Positions 1 to 12,007 of a DNA stretch of 64,000 nt are shown one piece after another. The translations under genes were made by a program, and so were the position numbers. This DNA is from Apostichopus japonicus (Eukaryota > Echinodermata > Holothuroidea > Aspidochirotida > Stichopodidae). A model generated the notes under the pieces. It was not told where the DNA came from. It made no database searches and saw nothing but the letters and a program-made list of their open reading frames with translations. Positions within the stretch are counted from its first letter, which is position 1. Each line of letters begins with the position of its first letter. The stretch covers positions 14,735,264-14,799,263 of the forward strand of contig NC_092583.1 in NCBI RefSeq assembly GCF_037975245.1. The letters are read 5' to 3'.

Positions 1-1693
1 TGTAACTGTACAGTGAAGAGCAGACTTGCTCTAAGCACTTCCACTAGTACCTATACTAGATTTTCAAAATGTCTCTGCTTCAACTATGGGTACAAGTCCA
101 TGATGAGAAGTACCAATATAGCCAACGACAGCACGATACAGGTACAAGTATGGCCTCACTATGAGTCTGTTGAAGTGTCATTAAGATATTAGGCAGTTTA
201 CATATTACAGAGCAGGGAATACTTAAGTGAATTTATGGGTAGCAGTATTTGTTGACTCTTTGAGTTTGGTCTCTTATTAATATATTATAGTTCCTGGGTA
301 GATAATACTGCCATGTATACATCTTTGCATACATGTGTATAGCAACTTTACCACTTTGCATGGTATTCTGCGATGTGATACTGGAGAAATTATTTCCTGC
401 AGAGAAAACTGTCAGAACTGGTATAATCAAGTGCTATTTATGAAATCTAGCAGCACGTTTCATGAAACCTTTGTTCGAGATTAATTATTGCAAAGAAAAT
501 TATCATACAAGGTTAAAACTTAAAATTACAATACAGACATATATACATGGAACTGGATATATACCGAAACTTCAAAATAACAGGAACAAATGGAACTCAA
601 ACAAAACAGTAACATGGCATATTTTTTATTCCCCTTCTTTTATCTTACTTTCTCAAAATTCTTATACCGGTGGAACTGGATGAGATTGAAAATATTGAAC
701 ATGCATCTAAAGACTGGGTAGAAAAGGAAGTTTTGAGGTCTTCATTTATCCTTATCGGAACCGACTCTTTGTCAATCTCACGAAAAAATATATGCAAGAA
801 GATACACCCAGGGATTCGTATCAGGTTTGGTCACTGGGTGTTCTATTGGGGAGTAAAAGTGAGAATGCCTTCCTAGTAATGCTCTGTAGTAGACAAGCAT
901 CAAAATGAGGAGGTGTAATATAAGCCATTGTCACTCAACATTGTAACCAAGATTTGGGTTGGTAATGAGTCAACGTACAGCTGTTTAATCCTTTGTGATC
1001 ACAAGAAGACCACATCAAATCTTTACTGGCTTGCATCTACATGCTGACTTGTGCTGTAACTAGAGCAGACTTCTGTTACAGTACACCGTACAAGTCTACA
1101 GGATGACAACTATACATCCCGAGTTGCAGCAGTTAATACGACACCTTGCTGCAATGATAATAACAAGTACAATGTTCACAGTACTGACTAGTATGTGCAT
1201 CAATAGTGCAGAGTATATATGATTCTTAAGAAATGCAGCAAGTTCCTGTTATGAGGACAGACACCAGAAGAATCTACAAGCAGGGGTGGGCAGAAGAATG
1301 ATCAGACGAGTTACAGCGAAACTTTTATGACCTATCATGAGTCAAAATATTTTCCTTTCGTTTCAATGCAAATATTGCAAGTACAATAAGAAAGCTCTAG
1401 ACAGAATACTTTTGATATATTTCCTTTCGTTCTTAAAATTTGACACAAACAAATAACAATCGAGCTGATATAAGTAAGCGAACAGAAAAGTAGTTAACTT
1501 GATAGGGATGATACTTGAGAGAGCTCTGTGCGTCTACATCATCATTTCACTTCACTCTGTGCAAAATGCATTGACAGACTTGCTAGCTTACTTTCTGTTG
1601 CTATGGTAAAATCCTCATGAGACTTCCCAAAGTGTGTCATAAATAATTGGTACACCACAGTAGGTTCCTCGACTATACTAAGTTATAACCTGA
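1..1693. other. Non-coding sequence, no gene recognised
   Basis: No convincing coding exon is seen on either strand; open frames are short and lack splice context or recognisable protein character. One stretch near 319-385 resembles a dispersed repeat also found near 34733, 47030 and 60040. The rest looks like ordinary AT-rich intergenic or intronic DNA. Confidence 0.5.
319..385 (+). repeat. Dispersed repeat, copy 1 (TAGCA...GATGCAATACCAG type)
   Basis: Contains GTATAGCAACTTTACC, a TTTGCA segment and GCGATGTGATACTGG. The same order of short blocks recurs at about 34733-34795, 47030-47072 and 60040-60112. Copies are diverged. No termini or target duplication could be fixed, so the element type is unknown. 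Confidence 0.4.
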
Positions 1694-1705
1694 TGTGTGA
1701 TTACA

Positions 1706-2068
1706 GTGGCGTAGGAAGGTACTTTTGAGTGGGGGGGCTGAAGACTGATGGCCGGCCTGGGGGAGGGGTCTAAGGGGAGGGGGTGTCCCCCTCCCCTTTG
1801 GAATTTTTTGCATTTCCAGGTGGCCTCAGATGCAATTTGGTGCAATATAGCACACTTCAACACCCACTCCATTTTGTAAACTTAATTTTGTATTTTCACC
1901 TGGCCTTAGATGCAATTTGGTGCTCCAAATGAGATTTTTTTTCTCATTTGGAAATGAAAAAGGGGTTTTCTGACTTGCGGAGCGGGGGGGGCGGAATGAT
2001 ACTTCCGCCCCTCCACATTTTTCACTGGGGGGGCTGGCGCCCCCCAGCCCCCCCAGTTCCTATGCCCT
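1706..2068. mobile_element. Inverted-repeat G-run element with 12-bp target duplication
   Basis: The 363-bp insert is flanked by the exact direct repeat TGTGTGATTACA at 1694-1705 and 2069-2080. The ends are loosely inverted: GTGGCGTAGGAA at the left against AGGGCATAGGAA on the reverse strand of the right end (9 of 12). Both ends carry long G or C runs. Inside are two diverged copies of a segment containing AGATGCAATTTGGTGC (near 1830 and 1908). No coding capacity is seen, so it is a non-autonomous element. The superfamily is not clear because a 12-bp duplication is unusual for cut-and-paste elements. Confidence 0.7.
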
Positions 2069-2080
2069 TGTGTGATTACA

Positions 2081-5000
2081 TTTCAGCACCATGACTCCCA
2101 TCACACAGTTTACACAGCACCAGTTTAATGTGCACTACTTCATTTCTGCACTCTACCAAAGGATTTTTTGAGCCTAGAGTTGGTAGCCATCTCTTTCAGC
2201 CTATTCTGAACCAGTAACTCAAAGCTTTTACAAATTCTGTGCACAACCGAAGGACTTGTTGATGACCATCTCTACTAAACCTAATTTGAACCAGTCACCA
2301 GTTTTAATACTACACACATTATCAAAACATTTGTGCTGAATATGTTTTGCACAAACCTGTTTGGGATAAGGGTTTTTTTTGGCCAGTGATATTCACATGT
2401 TCTTGCATGTCACTACAAGTAAATAAATAATCCCAGATTATGCATATATTGTTAATTAATTTATATAAATTAATGATATGCGACAAAGTCATTCTTTAAG
2501 CGTATAGGTTAGCCGCACCATTCACAAACAGTTTCACCATCAACCATGAAAATGACTTCCCTATAATTTTCTGAATTTTTCTGTTTTACTACTACGTATA
2601 TGAAATCTTTACAAGGTAAAAGAACACCTGCATATTTGTAAAATATTGAAAAATTTGTCAAATAATGATACAACCAAAGTAACACGATATGGAATATTAA
2701 AAATACAAATGGAACAAAGAAGTTATACATAAAAAACATCACAAACACAACTTTCTTTCTACAACATCATCACTGTAGGGTAGCAGGTTGTTTAAATTAA
2801 CCAAAAAAATAGATGAACGATGTAAAACTTGAATATTAAATCATTTAGAGTCCATCACCACTTTCTACCCTCACTACCACCCTCCCAATACCCATATCTA
2901 CCCTCTGTATGTTGCATTAGTTCTTGCATAGCATCCTGACACAATTCACACTAATCCAATGCACCATTGATTTCAAATGCACCAATGATATTGATAAAGT
3001 TACACTTCCTGCTCTTGGCTTCTTTAATAACAGAAGCCTTTGAACAGTGTCACTGTTTAGTCAGCCCCCCCCCCCCTTCACCTCCCTTTGTTAACCTTGT
3101 ATTGTTTTCCTCTCTCTTTTCATTTCTTTTTTACAATTTATTTGGCAGCAATATACCTTTTCTGTTTACAGGTAACCACAGACAAAATACACTATTGAAA
3201 AATTTGGCATAATTTGGTGGAGTGTGTTCAAGGAAATCACAAGCAAGATTATCCCATTTTTACAGTTTTCTTTCTATTTCCTTCTCTGTATACCTGTCCT
3301 AAATTAAAAAAACAACAAAAAAAAACAGTGTGCATTGGATTTCAAATCACTGTAAAACAAATATGCTATCAATTCTGCATTTATACAATTGGATCACAGG
3401 CAAGAACCACATTGTTGTGTATGTTGACAAGGAGATGCAATACATTATACTAAACTTTGTGTGAACTTCCAACAAATGAAGCACGGTCAGGCTGGCAGGC
3501 AGGCCTATAAAACCTGCTACCTGTGTACCTGTTGTTGTATAGGCCTCTAAGATGCATAAACATGTAAGAATCTATGTAAGTATTGAAGAAACCAATCAAG
3601 ACTGGCATACAGTGGTTCAACTTGTTATGTTTGTTTTATCAATGTCAGCTTGACAAATCAGACAAGCCTGAGAAATCTCACCTCTCTTCAAGAGCTAAAG
3701 ACAAATAACAAAACATCCTACAAGCAGCGCTACTTTTCAGTTTTAACTTTAACACATGTTAAGGACTGAATTTAGTTTCTGGGACAGACTTTCTAACAAT
3801 CAATGGCAGATTTACTAGTACCATAATGATTAACTAAATCAGTACTAATGTTAGTTATTCTTTGTTTGCAGACAGTGAAAACAAAATGTATTAATAAGCA
3901 ATGGTTCAAAGGACAATTCTTATGGAGAGCATTACAAATTTGAAACAAAATTTGTCAAATTGCTTTAGACTTTCTGTTTCTTGATTCACTTGAAACAGAA
4001 CAACGGTGATCTTTGTCTCAAACAGTATCTGTCACTTCAAACACAATACAACTATGAACAAAACTACAGTATGAACAAACAACTCTACAGAGTAGAACCT
4101 CTTTTAGAGGGTTTACACTACCTGAGCCCAACCAGCTCCCCACTCCCCAAGATAGAATATTTTAGGAGGATATTTTACACTGTCACATGGGCATTAATTC
4201 TTCTAAAAAAAGCTTGAAAAAGGTTATTATGGTAGGTATAGCCACTAACAGGTCCATGAAGTCCAGAAAAGGTCCTCATAGAGCAATATTGACTTACTTT
4301 TACCATCCTCTGAAATACATCTATGGTAACATCCTGGTTTATCTGAAATATTGTTACCAAATATTTGAGACGATCCTTGTCTGAATACAACCCTGAATAG
4401 AAGTCCAAAAGCGAAATGTATGATTCATGTCATTTTTTTGTTCCTGATTTTGCCCTCTCTCTCCCTCCACTTAGTAGCACTGCCCTCTCTCTCCCTCTCT
4501 TAAGTATCACTGCACTAAGGTTCTAAAAAATAGGTAGTCTTCACACAAGGATCTATGCTTGAACTTGTTTGCTTTCTATAAAAAGAAAATCTTCATTTTT
4601 CCCAAATGATACAATAGTAGTAACTGGAAAAGCCAAGTTCTAGCTTTAGTAGATTCGTTCAAAATTCAGACGGGTTATAGTGGGAAACTTAAACACAATT
4701 GGTGATGGTACAAGTCATTCACTTAACACAATTGACGATGGTAAAAGTCATTAACTGAACACAATTGATGATGGTAAAAGACAATAACGTAGTGGGATGG
4801 GAAAGAAGCAACATGCCAATATCAGTTAAAGGTCTTTTAAAACTAACAAGTTAAAATGTTACCATAAAAAGGTAAATTTTTAGATCAGATTCAGAACTGA
4901 TCTAAATTGCCTTTGCATAGTAAAACATGGTAAAATCAAATCAAGAAAGCATGTTATTTTGCAAATCTGATTGAATGGTGAAAAAAGTGCCAATTTTTTT

Positions 5001-6513
5001 TCAAGAAGATCAGACAGAAAAGGACATTCTAATATATACAAAACGTTGTGCCTACATACAACTGTCCAGAGTAGGCTGCAGAGGGGGCTGCAGCCAGGCT
5101 GCATAGGGCAAGTTTCACATAGTTTTACATAGGTATGCAGAGACAATCTCCATTATTTAATACAGAGTCAGCCCTGCTGCAGTGTATTTTGCAGCTGCTG
5201 CAGCTTTTCCTTTCGACACTGTGCCCAAGAAAGAAGCTTACTACAGGAAATAGGTCAAAGACTCAAAATGAGATAAAAGGTAGGGCTTTTGTCTTATATC
5301 TCAAAGGTATTGTTCTTTTGCAGAACTAAATTATTTTGCAGCATGAAATATCAGCATGTTTTCTTGTATTTATTAATTTTTGTTGTTGTTTTTATATTTG
5401 GGTTCTAGAAATTTTAAGATGAATACTGTCAATATTGTGCATGATGACAAGTTGACAAACCTGTTGTTAAATTGTTTATAACATCATTGTTTTCATTCCA
5501 ACAAGATGACAATTCTAATACAAAACGGCTGGCCGAATTCATACTTCCTGAAACAATTTATGGACAATCAAAACCAAGTTAATTCATGAAAACAGATAGG
5601 CCTATTGAAATATGAATGTTTTAAACTTTTATAGACTTGCTCAAAATAAAAATTCCCAGAAGAGCTCTAGGTCACTCTTGTAACCTTAACTAAGCTCCAT
5701 TCAATCTTGAGTTAAGACCACAAAACTGGGAAGGATTTTTCTCCATGGCAGTTTTGAAATATTTTGATCCCCACATAGCAAAATTTTGTTAAGGAAACTT
5801 TGCCTTCACACAATTTGAACCTTTTTTTGGAGGTATATAGTTCAGCGAGCATATATGACACAGTGCTTTTACTGTAACTACAACTGGTTGTCTGTCAGAC
5901 ACGTTTTCATTGCCAGTCAAGACACTTGCATTTTCTATGACACTGAACAATCCTCAAAACTTATCTCAACGAATGTTTTAGCAAGCATTATGAATTACTT
6001 GAATATGTAGCAATTTACATAAAAATGGAAGAATGGCTGAAACTATGCAGGAAATTAATCATTTTGATTATGTACTGAAAATGTACAGTATTAAATAAAT
6101 GTAGAGATATGCACATTTCATGGGCTTTCTGTTAAATGACCAAAGATTAGCAAACTTGACATTATTAATGTAGCATTCTGTTGCAGGAGGATAAACAAAA
6201 TGACTTGAGCAAGTAGAATCCATACATGATCATTTCAACATTCTTAAAAACTACTTTCTGACTGAACCTAACAGTGATGAATCAACTGAACCATTCATCA
6301 CTTTCTTCAAAATTTGCTAACATATTGACAGAAACACCTTTTCACAATTTCATAATTGCCGCTAGAGTTGCCACAGGACAATTTTCTTTGAAGCAAGTGC
6401 TGTTCTTCGGGCAGTTGTGGAAGATTGGCAGTCTTCCAGTCAACAGCACACCAGCATTTGGTCTGATTAGTTTCAATAAATGTTATTCCATTATATTAAC
6501 ATCAATAATTTGC
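2081..6513. other. Non-coding sequence downstream of the coiled-coil/Spin-like gene
   Basis: No exon is recognised on either strand. It contains a C-run at 3064-3076, a duplicated pyrimidine-rich block at about 4450-4502, and a three-copy 33-bp repeat at 4687-4794. Open frames of up to 97 codons, such as 6274-6567 on the plus strand, have no recognisable protein character. Confidence 0.45.
4687..4794. repeat. 33-bp tandem repeat, 3 copies
   Basis: ACACAATTG recurs at 4693, 4726 and 4759, exactly 33 bp apart, each followed by a GATGGTA motif and AAAGTCATT or a close variant. It is a short diverged minisatellite. Confidence 0.75.
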
Positions 6514-6519
6514 TTTATT
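6514..6519 (-). promoter_or_regulatory. Candidate poly(A) signal AATAAA for the coiled-coil/Spin-like gene
   Basis: TTTATT on the plus strand reads AATAAA on the minus strand, about 180 nt beyond the stop codon at 6699. The position and orientation suit the 3' end of that gene. No other canonical signal was noticed between it and the stop. Confidence 0.45.
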
Positions 6520-6698
6520 GTCTCATTAAGCACAAACTTTCTACTACTTAATTCTGGTGTTCTTTGAATCACAGTTATTCTCAGAGAATACTTTACCATG
6601 TCCTTAATTTCATTTTACATCTAAATGGCTGGTTACTTAGTTGGCAATGATTCCTGCATCAAAACACACAATCTTCACCTTACTATTTGGCAGTCCAT

Positions 6699-9224
6699 TC
6701 AAAGAGACAAAATTCTGACTTCATTGCACCAGTAGTCCTTATACAAAGGCACAAAATATATGAATTCCTCATCTTTGCTCTCACTGTATGCTACCTCGTA
6801 GTCTGTGTCCTCTCCCTTGGAGTCGCCCATTTTTAAGACATGACCCTTCCACCACTCTGTGACTCCCTCTTCCATCAGCCAAAGATTTTCGATAACTTTG
6901 CCGACAAAGTCTTGGAGGGTGACCTCGCACACTACGAGGTCACCCTTCTCAAAGTCGTCTTTTGCATCCTTGATCAACAACTTAACGGGGCTCTCCTTAG
7001 CAAACTCATACAAGATGGTCATGCTACACCTGGCTTGTTCAACAACAATGCCTCTGTGCCAATCACGACAGCCATTGCTATCGTATACAAAATGATCTAT
7101 GACTTTACCGTGGAGACATTCAAATGATACTTTACGCCCAGTCCTCCGTGAGGATTGCTTCTTCCTTGGTCTTAGGATGGGATGATCGGGACCAGGTGAG
7201 TACATCCTTTTACGCTCCTGACTGATTGCTTCCATTCTCGATTCACCCGCTACGAGTTTCTCAGATTTATACCGAAAAGCATCTTCTTCATTCTGCCTAA
7301 TGAGTTTAAGTAGACTCGCTTTCAACTCTTGAAAAGGCTTCTGCTTGCCCGTCAGTGACGAGTGGAGTAACTTGCTCTCCCTTGCAAGTTCCAAGACGAT
7401 GCAGCGATACTGAAGCTGAACTATAACGGCCTTTTCTTTTTCCTTGTTATCCAGTTTCTCCAGATGATCTTCCATTTCATCAGGTGTGCACCAAAGACCA
7501 CCGTATAGTTCTAACTTATCCGTCAACTCAGACCTTTTTCTATCTGTACTCTGTACTGTGACTTTCTTTGAGCTAAGTATCTCCTGAGTTTCATCGTCAC
7601 TTATCACTTCTGATTCAAGATGATCTTCCTCGCAGGTTTCGTCCACTTCCCCGTCCCCCTCCTCATCTTCGTCTGATACATGGGGGGTTGGCGGACGTTG
7701 AGCTGTCCAAGCAAATTCTTTGCCAGGGAGCTTCATCGACAAGTTTAACATATTTTTCAATACACACTGAGCCACCCCTTTACATTGTCCAGGAGTCACA
7801 TGGTACCGCATCAAATCCTTGTACAGCTTTTTGCACCTTTCCTCCTTCTGTTTTCCGACTGGCTCATCTAGAGACGAAGAGCCAGCTTTCAACTTGGCTT
7901 GCAGTTCCTGTATCTGTTTCGTCAATTTTGCATTTAGCTTTTCAACCTCTTCCAATTCCGCATCGCCAGAGGCCTGCTGTTGCACCAGCCTTACTTTCTC
8001 TTTCTCTAACTTCCTCATCTTACCTAACTGTTTTTCCATGTTTCCCCTCTCGGCTTTCTCTTTGTCTAGCTCTGCTTTCAAATTATTCTCACTTTCCCAT
8101 GCCTGAGTCATTTGTTGCCTTGCCTTCTCTTTCTCCATAGTTAGACAAGATATCTGGTTTTTCAGTTTAGCAAGCATGTCACCCAATTTCGCCTCGCTCT
8201 CCTCCTTGTCTATCAGCGATTGCCTCATGGCCTGTTTTTCTTTCTTATCTGGACATTCACAGATGGCAATGTCGAGCGTATTCGACTCCTTTGTCATTTC
8301 TTTCATCTTGCCTTGCAGCTGATCTATTCGATTCTCTTTCTGCTTTATCACAGATTTTAGAACTTGTACCGTTTGGAAAGCCTCCTCTTTGCTTTTTTCT
8401 AACTTCCTCTTTTCCGCATCTATTCTCCTCTTTTCATGCTCTAATTTCTGCAGTGCAGTTCTACTTTGGAAAAGACCCTGAGACTGCTTTTCAAAGGTCT
8501 CAGAGTGAGACTTACAATTTGCTTCAACTTCTTCAAACTTTTGCATCAGTTCCCGCCTCTCATCCCATATTTCAACATTTGTCTTTCTCAGGGACTCCAT
8601 TTCAGCTTCCAAAGATTCAGTTTTCTGCGTCATTTCTATGAGATCTGCGCTTTTCCCCTCCAAAAGCTTATCCAGTTTGCCTTTCTCTAAGGCTAGCTTC
8701 CGTTTCCCTGACTTAACTGAAGTCAACTCATTCATCAATGTGTGATTCTCTTTATCTTTTGCTTCCAATTCCGACTGAAACAATTTGTTCTGTCTCAAAG
8801 TTTCGTTTTCCTTGGCACGGTAACTCTGCAATGTAGAATGCATGGATTCAAGTTTACTGTTTAAGGCTGAAATTTGGCTATCCTTGTACATCAAAAGATG
8901 CATCAGTTTCTCTGTCTGATCTACATTGGACGTATTATTCCTTAATGGCTGGCCTGCCTGTGAAGACCCTTTGTGGTGTTTAGGCAGTGGGTAACCTGCT
9001 TGGTTGACTGAGGGTGGCAGAGCACTTTGTGCCGACGTCAATGATTGCCCTGGCACAGAATGCAAGAGTGACCTTGGATCATGACGGGCCTGTTCCGCCG
9101 CCATGACCGTCTGTGTCATGTGAGTATTTCCATGTGTGAAAGACAAATAGAGCTTGCCATCGTGGGCAGTGATGACACGAGCACCTTGTGATGCATTCCT
9201 GTGGGCGACGTTCTGGTACGCCAT
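6699..9224 (-). CDS. Coiled-coil protein with two C-terminal Spin/Ssty-like (Tudor-like) repeats
   Basis: One uninterrupted frame of 841 codons. The start has a good context (GAC before ATG, G after). Visible parts: a Ser/Gln-rich N-terminus (1-100); a long heptad-rich coiled coil (about 102-448); an acidic run (518-546); a second helical segment (561-655) opening with a GGLW motif; a basic patch (685-698, nuclear-signal-like); and two related repeats, 705-766 and 774-841. Each repeat begins with GKVI, has an aromatic-X-G-X-V core (W722 and W791/W792), and is followed by strand-like segments rich in Tyr/Phe (Y809, Y813, F821, Y823, Y828, Y831, W832). This pattern resembles the Spin/Ssty repeats of spindlin, which read methylated histone tails through an aromatic cage. 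A chromatin role is therefore an inference; this is not a spindlin orthologue, since spindlin has three repeats and no coiled coil. The intronless coding region suggests a retrogene or a member of an expanded lineage-specific family. An upstream ATG 7 nt before the start opens an overlapping frame. Confidence 0.85.
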   Translation of the reverse strand: MAYQNVAHRNASQGARVITAHDGKLYLSFTHGNTHMTQTVMAAEQARHDPRSLLHSVPGQSLTSAQSALPPSVNQAGYPLPKHHKGSSQAGQPLRNNTSNVDQTEKLMHLLMYKDSQISALNSKLESMHSTLQSYRAKENETLRQNKLFQSELEAKDKENHTLMNELTSVKSGKRKLALEKGKLDKLLEGKSADLIEMTQKTESLEAEMESLRKTNVEIWDERRELMQKFEEVEANCKSHSETFEKQSQGLFQSRTALQKLEHEKRRIDAEKRKLEKSKEEAFQTVQVLKSVIKQKENRIDQLQGKMKEMTKESNTLDIAICECPDKKEKQAMRQSLIDKEESEAKLGDMLAKLKNQISCLTMEKEKARQQMTQAWESENNLKAELDKEKAERGNMEKQLGKMRKLEKEKVRLVQQQASGDAELEEVEKLNAKLTKQIQELQAKLKAGSSSLDEPVGKQKEERCKKLYKDLMRYHVTPGQCKGVAQCVLKNMLNLSMKLPGKEFAWTAQRPPTPHVSDEDEEGDGEVDETCEEDHLESEVISDDETQEILSSKKVTVQSTDRKRSELTDKLELYGGLWCTPDEMEDHLEKLDNKEKEKAVIVQLQYRCIVLELARESKLLHSSLTGKQKPFQELKASLLKLIRQNEEDAFRYKSEKLVAGESRMEAISQERKRMYSPGPDHPILRPRKKQSSRRTGRKVSFECLHGKVIDHFVYDSNGCRDWHRGIVVEQARCSMTILYEFAKESPVKLLIKDAKDDFEKGDLVVCEVTLQDFVGKVIENLWLMEEGVTEWWKGHVLKMGDSKGEDTDYEVAYSESKDEEFIYFVPLYKDYWCNEVRILSL

Positions 9225-9394
9225 GTCTCATGCTTGTGAAAACTTCCAAAAGGGAATACTGTTTCTATTTCTTCATGCGTCTCTACATCAGTTACATGTC
9301 TTCAGCTGAGCTGGATTATGGGCTTTCTTCAGAGAAAATTTTTTTTAGCAGAGATGTTGTAAATTCATCCTGGATGTCTTGTCATGGATACTCT
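9225..9394 (-). promoter_or_regulatory. Putative 5' UTR with a 3' splice site
   Basis: Reading the minus strand, TTTGTTTCTTTCAG ends at 9395, leaving an exon that would begin at 9394 and run into the start codon at 9224. The polypyrimidine tract is strong. If used, the gene has at least one 5' UTR intron although its coding part is a single exon. Candidate donors in the same orientation sit at 11407 and 11799 inside a duplicated block. This is not proven. Confidence 0.35.
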
Positions 9395-11217
9395 CTGAAA
9401 GAAACAAACAGATTCAATCGTAAGTGCAAAAACATTTCTACGTCTCACTATCAACAATGTTCAATGGAAGATAAGATAGCTCTATAAACATTCAGCTTGC
9501 AACAAGACATGGAGACTACAACGTCTTAGTTGACATTAAAACTTGAATATGAAATAATACAGTTGGATTTGGTTCCGGATCAGCTATGATCTTTACAAGA
9601 GAGATCAGGATGATCCAAGTTTTAATGCTTATATTGAAGATTTAAGATTTTACTATTGAAAAAAAAAAAGAAGAAACAAAGACAAGTTACACATATAAAC
9701 AGAAAAGTATACAAGAATCAGTATTATAAAATAACAACCACAATCTGAAACCCAAATATGCTCACCGGAGGCTATCATAAGTTCATGAGTTGTAGCCATA
9801 CAGTAATAAAGGATTACATTACTGTTATAACCTTTACTTGAATTGTTATGCTCTTAATTTCTTTGTTTTTACATTTTTACATTATTTCTTCTCTGTCCTT
9901 CTTGACACCTTCATTACAATTCCATACACCCCCCCCCCCAAAAAAAAAAAAATGAAGTACTTCAGAAAACAACCTTAATTATTTCAGCTACCCTGTGTCA
10001 TCCATTCCACCTCTGTAAGATGCTGATTCACACAGAGTTCATATCCCTGTTCAGTAGGTTGGCTACTGAACTATTTCAGAAAGCTCACTACTTAAAGCTG
10101 TACTTTCTTACTCAGGATGTAAGTTTTATCCTGGGCTTCCACAATTCAGTACCTGTCCTTTTAAGTATGTTTGGCACAAACGATAGTACGTTTACTAGGT
10201 GAATAAAGCTGATATATATACATCATCTCTCTCTCTGTATGGCGTTCTCTTTATCAAATCCTATTAACTGGCATCCATGAACTTCTGTTTGTGCAACCAA
10301 ACACAACATTACATATAATGGATGAAATGGCTGTCCAGGGGCAGCACTGGTCAAATAGGATATGAACATTCATTAACAACCAGAATGCAAAGGAGAATTG
10401 AGGTTCCAAATATCACAAGCTTCTAGCTAATCTTACTAGTAAAGAATTATTACTGCTTTTAATGTCCATTTATATTTCTTTTGGGGAGAATTTTTTGAGG
10501 AGGTTTCTGAGTGTAATATATCAAGTAGTTTGGGATTATCACAAGTTTCTTGGTCTGCATGTGACATTGAAAGTGTTGGAATAGTTGTACATCCATTACT
10601 ATCAGTAAGCAACTTTATAGCATCAATTTAAATTTACCTCAAATTCTTTCCCATAAAATGACTGAAAGGTGTTGATTGAAATTAACATAGACTTATAGTT
10701 ATTTCAACTTGTACACAGGGGTATATGTCCATTAAATTGGTAAAAATGACAAAATATATTGTCATATAGCCTCGGGCAGTAGGCATCTGAGCTGCAATAA
10801 TATCCAGGGTGATTGGAGATGGGTGGCAGGAAGGTATTGAACTAAAGTCACTTACGAAGGGTTGGAGAGGGGGATAAAAGATTAATTGGAAGATATCAGG
10901 TAACACAGCATGTAGGGTGGAAGCCACTGGGCAAATCCTGGGCGAATTACACTTTGAAAACCTTGTTTTGTCATAGATTCAAGACATTTTTGGAACAATG
11001 TTGTTATTCCAACAACAAATTGTTTTATTACGTTCTTGTACAGTTTGGTGATGTCTGAAACTTAGTTAAGACAATGTGGTGAAAGTTAAAACCAATGCGG
11101 TTGGTACTGTCTGACGTACACTGTTCAAGTGATCCACTCATGAAAATTAGGCCTAGGCTATAGCCTAATTTACAACTTAGGACCCTAGGCTTCCTGTCAA
11201 CCTGAATCAGTACCTCT
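9395..11217. other. Intergenic sequence upstream of the minus-strand gene
   Basis: No coding exon is recognised. A poly-A run (9658-9669) and a joined poly-C/poly-A run (about 9930-9952) are present. It may be the 5' UTR intron or promoter region of the minus-strand gene. Confidence 0.4.
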
Positions 11218-12007
11218 AAGTTTAACTACGAGTCTTAGCCTGAACTAAGTTTGGCTAGGCCTAGTCTAATAACGTTAGTAGCCAATATTAGTGCAATTCA
11301 AGGTAAAGGGCCTATACTTGGTTGATTACTACGGTGATAAAGTCATTCCAATTGTTTAAATTTGAATAGGTTGTGTAGGATTTAGGGTACGGTTCAGTGT
11401 CCTCACCTCAACTTCATGCACAAACTTCAAACATCTCTTCATTATCAGGCTCATAAAACGTTACCACTATGACAAGAACAAACCCGTTTTTATCGTCACT
11501 TTACTGTCGATCAGGCCGTTGTCTTTATTCTCAAATCAATTGCAAGATAGTGATAAACAAGGCAACGATGCGAATTCAGATATATGTAACTTGATTATCG
11601 TATATGTTCATGCACGAAGTTTAACTATGGGTCCTAGCCTAAACTAAGTTTGGCTAGTCTAATAACGTTCGTAGCCATTATTATTGCAATTCAAGGTAAA
11701 GGCCTATACTTGGTTGATTACTACGGTGATTAAGTCATTCCAATTGATTGAATTTGAATAGGTTGTGTAGGATTTAGGCTACGGTTCAGTGTCCTCACCT
11801 CAACTTCATGCACAAACTTCAAACATCTCTTCATTATCAGGCTCATAAAACGTTACCATTATGACAAGAACAAACCCGTTTTTATCGTCACTTTACTGTC
11901 AATCAGGCTGTTGTCTTAATTCTCAAATCAATTGCAAGATATTGATAAAACAAGGCAACGATGAGTATTCAGATATGTCACTTGATTATCGTCTATGTTC
12001 ATGCACG
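11218..12007. repeat. Two-copy direct tandem duplication, about 395 bp per unit
   Basis: The block 11218-11616 is repeated as 11617-12007, with a few small indels (a 6-bp gap near the AGGCCTAGTC motif) and scattered substitutions. For example, GGTTGTGTAGGATTTAGG occurs at 11369 and 11761. Both copies hold, on the minus strand, the donor-like AGTTGAG|GTGAGG with its exon edge at 11407 and 11799. It could therefore be a duplicated non-coding first exon or promoter of the minus-strand gene. Confidence 0.85.

Noticed and set aside
6274-6567. 97-codon plus-strand frame downstream of the coiled-coil gene
   Set aside because: Hydrophobic, AT-driven composition, no splice context, and overlaps the likely 3' end of the minus-strand gene.
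7688-8140. 150-codon plus-strand frame, plus others at 7819 and 8291
   Set aside because: They are shadows of the minus-strand coiled-coil gene; Ser/Leu/Pro-rich composition is expected opposite Lys/Glu-rich codons.
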